Of a DNA stretch of 42,941 nucleotides, positions 23,384-29,914 are shown in pieces. Origin of the DNA: Acidobacteriota bacterium (GTDB taxonomy: Bacteria > Acidobacteriota > Vicinamibacteria > Fen-336); contig QHVM01000020.1 of assembly GCA_003223555.1 (NCBI GenBank), positions 1-42,941 of the forward strand. Direction: 5' to 3'. Numbering within the stretch: the stretch's first letter is position 1; every line of letters begins with the position of its first letter. The notes beneath the pieces were generated by a model, which searched no databases, had not been told where the DNA came from, and worked only from the letters and a program-made list of their open reading frames with translations. The translations under genes were made by a program, and so were the position numbers.

Positions 23384-25354
23384 ATGCGACGCCCACGGCT
23401 CCTCGCCCTCGCGCTCGTCGCAGCCACCCTGGCCACGGGCCTCGTGGTCGGCGTCTCACGACGGGGAGGTGGCGCCTCCCACCCGCCCGCTGCCGATTCC
23501 GAAGACCAGACCGTGCCGGCGGTGGCCCGGGCCGGGCAGGCCGGCCGGCCCGTGCTCTTCGTGGGGCTGGACGGCGCGGACTGGCAGCTCCTCGACCGGT
23601 ACGTCGCCGAGGGGTCCATGCCCAACCTCGCCCGCCTGGTGCGGGAAGGGACGGGCGGGACGCTGACCACCAACCACCCTCCGCTGTCTCCCCTGGTGTG
23701 GACCACGATCATGACGGGCGTCAGCCCCGTGCAGCACGGGATCCTGGATTTCACCCGCTGGAACCCCGTGGACGGCCGCAAGGAGCCCATCACGAGCGAC
23801 GAGCGGAGAGTCCCGGCCGTCTGGAACATGGCCAGCTACGGCGGGAAGCGCGTGGCCGTCTTCGGGCTCTGGGCCACCTACCCCGCGGAGCCGGTGAACG
23901 GTCTCGTGGTCTCGGACCGCCTGTTCTCGTTCCTCTACAAGGAGCACGCCCCGCCCGCGGGCGTGGTCTACCCGGCGGCGCAGGAGGACTGGGCGCGGGC
24001 GGCCCTCGCGCGAGCGGAGCGGGACGTGGGCTTCGATGTCCTCAAGGGCGACGTCCCCTCGCTCACGGAGGCGGAGTACCGGAGCCAGGCCGACGTCAGC
24101 GATCCCTATGCCCAGCCGGTGAGCGCCCTCCGGCGCATCCTGATCGAGACCCGCGTCTACCATGACCTGGCGACCGACTGGATGCGACGCGAGCGACCCG
24201 AGCTGACCATCCTCTACCTGCAGGGCACCGACACCATCGGGCACGTGTTCGCACCCTATGCGCCGCCACGCCAGCCGGCAGTGAGCGAGGCGAGCTACGA
24301 GCGCTTCCACCAGGTGCCGGAGCGCTACTTCCGCCACGTCGACGTCTTGCTGGGGGAGTACGCAGAGCTGGCACGGACCTCGGGCACGGTCCTCATGCTG
24401 GCCTCCGACCATGGCTTCCAGTGGGGCGAGGGGCGGCCCACGGAGCTGTCGAGCTTCGCTCATGCCACGGCCGCGAAGTGGCATCGGCGGGAAGGGATCT
24501 ACCTCCTCTGGGGGGCCGGCGTCGACGCCTTCCCCGGCCATCCGCACCGGGGCGGCGTGGGGCAGGTCTGCTCCACGCTCCTCGCGCTGCTGGGGCTGCC
24601 GCCGATGCAGGACGGTCAGACGCCGCTGACGGGCGTGCGCGCGGCCGGCGGCCCCCCCCTCGACTACGCGGCGTACTATCGACCCCGGCCGCCCCCGCGC
24701 CCCGCGCGCCAGGCCGACGGGGACGCCTTGGAGAAGCTGCGGGCCCTTGGCTACATCGGCGGATCGGCATCGGAGTCCGCTCCGCGTTCCGGCTCCACGC
24801 GCACGGCGGGCTCCTACAACAACGAGGGGTTGATCCTGCGCGACGAGGGCCGCACCGGCCCGGCCATGGAGGCCTTCGACAAGGCGCTGGCTCTGGACCC
24901 CGACCTGGCCTCGGCGCTGTGGAACCTGAGCGATCTGCTCTTCGCGGAGAAGCGGGACCTGGACCGCTCGGACCAGCTCCTCGTGCGGGCAGTCGCCCAC
25001 GGTCTCCCGGAAGGAACCAGGTACCTCGTGGGCCGCGCGATCGGATACCAGCGCGAGGGTCAGGCCCAGCGCAGCCTTCGCCTCGTGACGGAGGCCGCCG
25101 AAGCGGCCCCGGACGAGCCCGACTTCTGGCTGTTCAAGGGGCGCTACCGGGTCGAGCAGCGCGACTGCGTGGGGGCCCTCGAGGACTTCGAGGCCGCGGT
25201 GCGCCTGGCGCCTCGAAACCCCGCCGCCCACGCCGCCGCGGGGCTGGCCCGGATCTGCCTCGGCGATCGGGAAGGGGCGCGGCGCAGCTTCCTACGCTCC
25301 CTGGAGCTGGACCCGCGGCAGCCGAAGGTGCGTGAGTACCTCGGACGACTCTGA
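23384..25354 (+). CDS. Alkaline-phosphatase-superfamily phosphodiesterase fused to TPR repeats
   Basis: 656 residues. An N-terminal hydrophobic segment (LLALALVAATLATGLVVGV) acts as signal or anchor. The catalytic domain (about 55-430) is of the type I phosphodiesterase/nucleotide-pyrophosphatase kind. VLFVGLDGADWQLLD gives the first metal Asp, PPLSPLVWTTIMTG carries the nucleophile Thr, and GTDTIGHVFAPY and LASDHGFQWGEG supply further metal ligands. The C-terminal part (about 465-656) contains TPR-like repeats (YNNEGLILRDEGRTGPAMEA and similar). The substrate is unknown. The next gene begins 2 nt after the stop and also encodes TPRs, suggesting a periplasmic or envelope assembly. Confidence 0.88.
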   Translation: MRRPRLLALALVAATLATGLVVGVSRRGGGASHPPAADSEDQTVPAVARAGQAGRPVLFVGLDGADWQLLDRYVAEGSMPNLARLVREGTGGTLTTNHPPLSPLVWTTIMTGVSPVQHGILDFTRWNPVDGRKEPITSDERRVPAVWNMASYGGKRVAVFGLWATYPAEPVNGLVVSDRLFSFLYKEHAPPAGVVYPAAQEDWARAALARAERDVGFDVLKGDVPSLTEAEYRSQADVSDPYAQPVSALRRILIETRVYHDLATDWMRRERPELTILYLQGTDTIGHVFAPYAPPRQPAVSEASYERFHQVPERYFRHVDVLLGEYAELARTSGTVLMLASDHGFQWGEGRPTELSSFAHATAAKWHRREGIYLLWGAGVDAFPGHPHRGGVGQVCSTLLALLGLPPMQDGQTPLTGVRAAGGPPLDYAAYYRPRPPPRPARQADGDALEKLRALGYIGGSASESAPRSGSTRTAGSYNNEGLILRDEGRTGPAMEAFDKALALDPDLASALWNLSDLLFAEKRDLDRSDQLLVRAVAHGLPEGTRYLVGRAIGYQREGQAQRSLRLVTEAAEAAPDEPDFWLFKGRYRVEQRDCVGALEDFEAAVRLAPRNPAAHAAAGLARICLGDREGARRSFLRSLELDPRQPKVREYLGRL

Positions 25355-25356
25355 CG

Positions 25357-26100
25357 GTGGAGCATGCGATCCTCCTCATCCTGCTGCCATCGCTGCTCTA
25401 CGGTGTCGGCACCGGCGACCAGACCATGCGGCGGCGCGAGGCTGTGCAGCACTACCGCTCCGGGCAACGGGCCCTGCAGGCGGAAGTGTGGGACGAGGCG
25501 GAGCGGGAGTTCCGGGAGGCCGTGCGCCTCGATCCCCTGCTGGCCTCGGCCCACTACGGCCTCGGCCAGGTGTACATGGGCACCAGGCGCTACGCCGAAG
25601 CGGTCGTTGCCTACCGCGCCTGCCGGGAGGCGTTCCACGCCGACGACTCCGCTCACCTCATGGACAACAAGGCCGCGGAGGAGAGGCTGGAGGACCAGAT
25701 CCAGGCGCTGAAGGATCAGGTGCGGCTGCTGCAGAGCGGGCGGACCACGACCGTCAACCCCGCGGTGACCATCCAGCGGCTGGAGGACCAGGTCCACGAC
25801 CTGGAGCGCCGCCGCCACCGCGCCGGCAGCGAACCCCAGGCGACGCCTCCCGGCGTCTCTCTCGCCCTCGGCAGCGCCCTCTTCCGGACGGGGGCCATGG
25901 AGGAGGCCGAACGCGAATACCTGGCCGTCCTCAAGGTCAACCCGAACCAGGGAGAGGCCCACAACAACCTGGCCGTCGTCTACATGCTGACGGGACGGCT
26001 CGACGAAGCGGAGCAGGCCGTCGCCCGCGCGGAGAAGGCCGGCTTCCGCGTGAACCCGAAGCTCAAGCAGGACATCGAGGCCCGCAAGGCGCCGCGCTGA
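25357..26100 (+). CDS. TPR-repeat protein with N-terminal signal/anchor and coiled coil
   Basis: 247 residues, GTG start 2 nt after the previous stop. A short hydrophobic N-terminus (HAILLILLPSLLYGVGTG) is probably a signal or anchor. TPRs lie at about 28-95 (AEREFREAVRLDPLLASAHYGLG...) and 165-240 (AEREYLAVLKVNPNQGEAHNNLAVVY). Between them is a coiled coil (ERLEDQIQALKDQVRLLQSG and IQRLEDQVHDLERRRH). It is a likely scaffold partner for the upstream phosphodiesterase-TPR protein. No catalytic motif is present. Confidence 0.85.
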   Translation: MEHAILLILLPSLLYGVGTGDQTMRRREAVQHYRSGQRALQAEVWDEAEREFREAVRLDPLLASAHYGLGQVYMGTRRYAEAVVAYRACREAFHADDSAHLMDNKAAEERLEDQIQALKDQVRLLQSGRTTTVNPAVTIQRLEDQVHDLERRRHRAGSEPQATPPGVSLALGSALFRTGAMEEAEREYLAVLKVNPNQGEAHNNLAVVYMLTGRLDEAEQAVARAEKAGFRVNPKLKQDIEARKAPR

Positions 26101-26109
26101 AGCGGGCCC

Positions 26110-26126
26110 GACCGCGTCAGGCGGTC
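26110..26126. terminator. Short hairpin between convergent TPR and mrp genes
   Basis: GACCGC-GTCAG-GCGGTC is a perfect 6-bp stem spanning the mrp stop codon, in a 16-bp gap between two convergent genes. No T-run. Possible two-way terminator. Confidence 0.3.
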
Positions 26127-27187
26127 TGGATCACCTTCAGCACGCGCATCGCCTGGATGGAGACCTGGGCCGCCACCCGGCCGGCCAGGTCGATGAACGC
26201 CTGGGCGGCCGGGGCTTCGGGAGCGGCCACGACGATCGGAGCGCCCTCGTCTCCCCCCGAGCGGACGCGGGTGTCGATCGGGACCTCGCCCAGGAAGGGG
26301 ATGCCGAGGTCCTCCGCCATCTTCGCCCCGCCGCCGTGGCCGAAGATCTCGGTGCGCTCCTGGCAGTGCCCGCAGACGAAATAGCTCATGTTCTCGATCG
26401 CGCCCAGGACCGGGATGTTGAGCTGGCGGAACATGGCCACCGCCTTGCGCACGTCGGAGACCGAGACTCCCTGCGGCGTCGTCACCACGACCGCGCCCGC
26501 CACCGGCACGCTCTGGGCCATGCTGAGCGACACGTCGCCGGTGCCAGGCGGCAGGTCCACCACCAGGTAGTCCAGCTCGCCCCACTCCACGTCGCGCATG
26601 AACTGCTGGACCGCCCCGTGGAGCATGGGGCCGCGCCAGATCACCGGCTGGTCGGGAGGCACCAGCATCCCCATCGAGATGGCCTTGATGCCGTGGGCCT
26701 CGGGCGGAACGATGCGCTTCTCCCCGCTCACCCGGGGCTGGTCGGTCACGCCGAGCATCTGGGGGACGTTGGGCCCGTAAACGTCGGTGTCCATGAGGCC
26801 GACCCGCGCGCCCTTCAAGGCCAGGGCCACCGCGAGGTTCACCGCGGTGGTGGTCTTGCCGACACCCCCCTTGCCCGCCCCCACGGCGACGATGTTCCGG
26901 ATGCCGGGCACGGCCTGGCGGCCGAAGCCGCCGCGGGCCCGGACCTCGGCCGTCATCTTCGCCCGCGCCGCCGTCACGCCGGGCAGGGCGGCGATCTTCC
27001 TCTCCGCCTCCGCCTTCATCTCGTCCCGGACCGGGCAGGCCGGGGTCGTCAGCTCGATCGTGAAGTCCACCGCACCGTCCACGATGCGGACGTCCTTGAC
27101 GAATCCGAGGCTCACGATGTCCTTGTGCAGGTCCGGGTCCTGCACGGTGCGCAGCGCGGTGAGAACGTCCTCCTGGTTGATGCTCAC
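26117..27187 (-). CDS. mrp: Mrp/ApbC-type Fe-S cluster carrier ATPase
   Basis: 356 residues. An N-terminal MIP18/DUF59 domain (about 5-85) contains DPDLHKDIVSLGFVKDV and TTPACPVRDEM. The ParA/NBP35-like P-loop ATPase has VGAGKGGVGKTTTAVNLA (deviant Walker A), LMDTDVYGPNVPQMLG, VVDLPPGTGD and the metal-binding CGHC within NMSYFVCGHCQ, the CxxC that bridges an Fe-S cluster in the dimer. It is thought to deliver Fe-S clusters to apo-proteins. The GTG start is 13 nt after the thioredoxin-like gene. It closes a pncB-ccdA-tlpA-mrp run. Confidence 0.93.
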   Translation of the reverse strand: MSINQEDVLTALRTVQDPDLHKDIVSLGFVKDVRIVDGAVDFTIELTTPACPVRDEMKAEAERKIAALPGVTAARAKMTAEVRARGGFGRQAVPGIRNIVAVGAGKGGVGKTTTAVNLAVALALKGARVGLMDTDVYGPNVPQMLGVTDQPRVSGEKRIVPPEAHGIKAISMGMLVPPDQPVIWRGPMLHGAVQQFMRDVEWGELDYLVVDLPPGTGDVSLSMAQSVPVAGAVVVTTPQGVSVSDVRKAVAMFRQLNIPVLGAIENMSYFVCGHCQERTEIFGHGGGAKMAEDLGIPFLGEVPIDTRVRSGGDEGAPIVVAAPEAPAAQAFIDLAGRVAAQVSIQAMRVLKVIQTA

Positions 27188-27200
27188 GTGGTCTCGGGCC

Positions 27201-27707
27201 TCAATGCGCAGCTAGAGCCGCGTCCACGGTCTGCTGCAGCTTCTCGAACTTGTGCGGGGTGGAGCCGAGGATCTTGGTGCGGATGGTCCCCTGGCCGTCG
27301 ATGACGAAAGTCGTGGGAAAGCCCTGGTTGGCGCCAAAGATGTCCTGCAGCTTGTCGTCGCCGAGGAGCTGACGGTAGGGGATCCGGTTCTCCCGCACGA
27401 AGTCCTGGATCTCCTGCGGCTCGCCGGAATCGAAGACGACGCCGATGACCTCGACGCCCCGGCCCTGGTTCTTGTGCCAGAACTCCGCGTAGTCGGGGAT
27501 CTCCTTCAGGCAGGGGCCGCACCAGGTCGCCCAGAAATCCAGCACCACCACCCTGCCCTTGAGGGAGGTCAGGCTCACCTTGCCTCCTGCCAGGTCGGGC
27601 AGGTCGAACGAGGGCGCGGCGCGCACCTCCGCCAACGGCTCCCGGCACGCCGCGAGGCCGGCCGACATCAGCAGGGCGGTCAGCACGGCCGCCCCTCCCC
27701 TCTGCAT
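27201..27707 (-). CDS. TlpA/ResA-family thiol-disulfide oxidoreductase
   Basis: 168 residues. A signal with lipobox-like LMSAGLAAC (about 13-21) suggests a lipoprotein or exported protein. A thioredoxin fold follows: VVLDFWATWCGPCLKEIP holds the WCGPC active site and GFPTTFVIDGQG the cis-Pro loop. The family reduces periplasmic disulfides, notably apocytochrome c, using electrons from CcdA, which is encoded immediately upstream. A perfect TATAAT lies 6 nt before the ATG with no Shine-Dalgarno, suggesting an additional leaderless transcript of this gene. Confidence 0.92.
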   Translation of the reverse strand: MQRGGAAVLTALLMSAGLAACREPLAEVRAAPSFDLPDLAGGKVSLTSLKGRVVVLDFWATWCGPCLKEIPDYAEFWHKNQGRGVEVIGVVFDSGEPQEIQDFVRENRIPYRQLLGDDKLQDIFGANQGFPTTFVIDGQGTIRTKILGSTPHKFEKLQQTVDAALAAH

Positions 27708-27713
27708 CCAGCC

Positions 27714-27719
27714 ATTATA
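27714..27719 (-). promoter_or_regulatory. -10 box 6 nt upstream of the TlpA-like gene
   Basis: A perfect TATAAT on the minus strand in the 13-bp gap after ccdA, placed so that transcription would begin at the ATG. The -35 would fall inside ccdA and is not obvious. Confidence 0.45.
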
Positions 27720-27720
27720 C

Positions 27721-28458
27721 CTAGCCGATCCGGGTCAACCCCGGAAACAGCTTCGAGAAGAAGCCGGACAGCGTGGTCAGGCGGTTGGTCAGCAGCAGGA
27801 GGCCCACCCCCACCAGCAGCGCCCCCGCCACGTACTCCACCGCCTTCATGTGGCGCTTGAGCCGGCCCGACGCGGCAAAGAAGCGGTTGACGGCGAGGCC
27901 GGCGGCGACGAAGGGAACCCCGAGGCCGGCCGAGTAGGCGGCGAGGAGGCCCACCCCCTGGCCGACCGTTTCCTGCTGCGACGCATAGAAGAGGATGCTG
28001 CCCAGGATGGGGCCGATGCACGGCGTCCAGCCGAAGGCGAAGGCGAGGCCCACGAGGTAGGCGCCGAGGAGGCCGAGCGGCCGGCTGCCCACCGCCGCCC
28101 GCTTCTCGTAGAGCAGCCACTTGATGGGCAGGATGCCGGCCGTGTGGAGGCCGAGCACGATGATGATGGCCCCCCCGATCATCCCCAGCTCGCGCTTGTA
28201 GCTCTGCAGGGTCGCCCCGACCAGGGTGGCGGCGGCGCCGAGGCCCACGAACACCGTGGAGAAACCCAGGACGAACACGAGGCTGGTCAGCCCGACCCGG
28301 TACGAGAGGCTCCGCGGCGCCTCGCTGCCCCGCAGCTCCGCCAGGTTGACGCCGCTGATGAACGAGAGGTAGCCGGGCACGATCGGCAGCACGCACGGGG
28401 AGATGAACGACACGAAGCCCGCCGCCACCGCGGTCAGGAGCGACACCGACTCGTTCAC
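27721..28458 (-). CDS. ccdA: CcdA-type cytochrome c biogenesis / thiol-electron transporter
   Basis: 245 residues, about six membrane segments. The two redox cysteines are in conserved contexts: VSFISPCVLPIVPGYL near the start and FAFGWTPCIGPILG in the middle. The protein moves electrons from cytoplasmic thioredoxin to periplasmic TlpA/ResA-like proteins. The GTG at 28458 overlaps the pncB stop (GTGA). The TlpA-like partner starts 13 nt after its stop, so the pair is functionally obvious. Confidence 0.93.
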   Translation of the reverse strand: MNESVSLLTAVAAGFVSFISPCVLPIVPGYLSFISGVNLAELRGSEAPRSLSYRVGLTSLVFVLGFSTVFVGLGAAATLVGATLQSYKRELGMIGGAIIIVLGLHTAGILPIKWLLYEKRAAVGSRPLGLLGAYLVGLAFAFGWTPCIGPILGSILFYASQQETVGQGVGLLAAYSAGLGVPFVAAGLAVNRFFAASGRLKRHMKAVEYVAGALLVGVGLLLLTNRLTTLSGFFSKLFPGLTRIG

Positions 28459-29810
28459 TGCACGCGCTCCAGCATCAGGTTGTCGCAGGCCTTGCGGCCC
28501 ACCTTGGCCAGGTCGTGCCAGCGGCCGTCGATCTTCACCCGCACCACGTCGGCGGTGAAGTCGTTGTTGGTGCCGCACACGTCGCAGGCGCTCAGCAGCC
28601 ACGAGCCGACCCCGTAGATGTCGGCCGGGACCTTCAGCTCCTCGAACTGCCGGATGCGGGCCGGGGTGAAGCCGCCGGTCACGGCGATCTTCACCTCCCG
28701 GCAGTACTGCTCGGCGACGCGGCGGTCCGCCTCGGGCAGGTCCCAGGTGGTCCACTCCCGGTCGATGGCCTCGCGCATCGCGAACACGAGCCGCGGGTTC
28801 ACGCCGCAATCCAGCCGGCGGTCGCCCAGCGGCGGCACCGAGACGTCACGCAGGTTCGAGGCGGTGTCGGGCCGGACGCCGTAAAGCTTGTACTTGCGCG
28901 CCTCTTCGGGCCGGCCCTCCTTGAGGTGACGGAGGTAGGGCCGGAAGAGGGCGCGGATGACCTCCAGCGAGGTGCCCACGCAGTCGTTGCGGAAGTCGAC
29001 GAGGGCGATGCGGGGAATGTCGGCCGGGCGGGTGGCCGCGAAGGCGAGGGTCGCCTCCGCGGTGTCGCCCAGGAAGCAGGCGATGGCCGCGTGGGCCACC
29101 GTGCCACCGCCCGCTCCGCCCCACCAATCACCCTGGGCGTCGGTGGAGACGTAGGCGGCCAGGCTCTTGCCGAAGTTCTGGTTGAAGAGCTGGACGGCGA
29201 TCTGGTACGCGTAGCCGTCGGCGGCCTGCACCTCGTGGGCGTCGAAGCGGGCGGGGAAGAACAGCACGGTCTTGCCCCGGGCGGCCTTCAGCACCTCGTA
29301 GACGTTGGTGGCCACGCGGCTCCCCCGGGTGAGCGCCCCCAGGGTGGGGGTCTCCAGGATCGCGAAGTCGCGGTAACGCCCGCGGACCCTCATCACGGGG
29401 CTCACGTTCATCGGATCGCCCTCGTAGGCGGCCTCGGTGCCGTCGTGGACGGCCCACACCTCCATGCGGTCGAACGTGCTCACGAACCGTCCCTTGTCGT
29501 CGAAGTAGCCGGTGCACTCGGAGAGCATGGCCAGGGCCTTGTCGACCCCCACCACCACCGCCGAGGGCTGGCGCCGGTGGAACCACTGCATCTCGACTTC
29601 GAGGGAGCCCACGTCGAGCCGGCGCAGCTCCACGTCCAGGTCGGCCAGGTCCGGCGCGCGGCCGCCGAAGCGATACCCCTGGGCGGCCAGCTCGGCCAGG
29701 GTCGCGGCGATGTTGATGAAGTACTTGTCCGAGTACCATCCCTGCCGCATCCGTTCGACGTCCAGCTTGAAGACCGGGGCCGGGAGGCGGCGGCGATCGA
29801 AGACACTCAT
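28455..29810 (-). CDS. pncB: Nicotinate phosphoribosyltransferase family protein
   Basis: 451 residues. N-terminal MRQGWYSDKYFIN is the family hallmark. Later motifs are LVDFRNDCVGTSLE, LDCGVNPRLVFAMREAID and the C-terminal VTGGFTPARIRQFEELKVPADIYGVGSWLL followed by NNDFTADVVRV, which form the phosphoribosyl-pyrophosphate and base site. It would convert nicotinate to NaMN in NAD salvage. A perfect TATAAT lies 8 nt before the ATG. It is the first gene of the pncB-ccdA-tlpA-mrp run and overlaps ccdA by 4 bp. It is divergent from the sensor kinase. Confidence 0.87.
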   Translation of the reverse strand: MSVFDRRRLPAPVFKLDVERMRQGWYSDKYFINIAATLAELAAQGYRFGGRAPDLADLDVELRRLDVGSLEVEMQWFHRRQPSAVVVGVDKALAMLSECTGYFDDKGRFVSTFDRMEVWAVHDGTEAAYEGDPMNVSPVMRVRGRYRDFAILETPTLGALTRGSRVATNVYEVLKAARGKTVLFFPARFDAHEVQAADGYAYQIAVQLFNQNFGKSLAAYVSTDAQGDWWGGAGGGTVAHAAIACFLGDTAEATLAFAATRPADIPRIALVDFRNDCVGTSLEVIRALFRPYLRHLKEGRPEEARKYKLYGVRPDTASNLRDVSVPPLGDRRLDCGVNPRLVFAMREAIDREWTTWDLPEADRRVAEQYCREVKIAVTGGFTPARIRQFEELKVPADIYGVGSWLLSACDVCGTNNDFTADVVRVKIDGRWHDLAKVGRKACDNLMLERVQ

Positions 29811-29818
29811 GCAGACTG

Positions 29819-29824
29819 ATTATA
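29819..29824 (-). promoter_or_regulatory. -10 box 8 nt upstream of pncB
   Basis: A perfect TATAAT on the minus strand; the start codon follows after eight bases with no Shine-Dalgarno, as expected for a leaderless message. No good -35 was found. Confidence 0.5.
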
Positions 29825-29914
29825 GTGGCCGGACCGCAAGCGCCTCGCGCGCGGGCGCCCCGACGTTCGATCTTTGACCCCCCGTATGGTCTACTTATCC
29901 GGCTCGGGTAGCCC

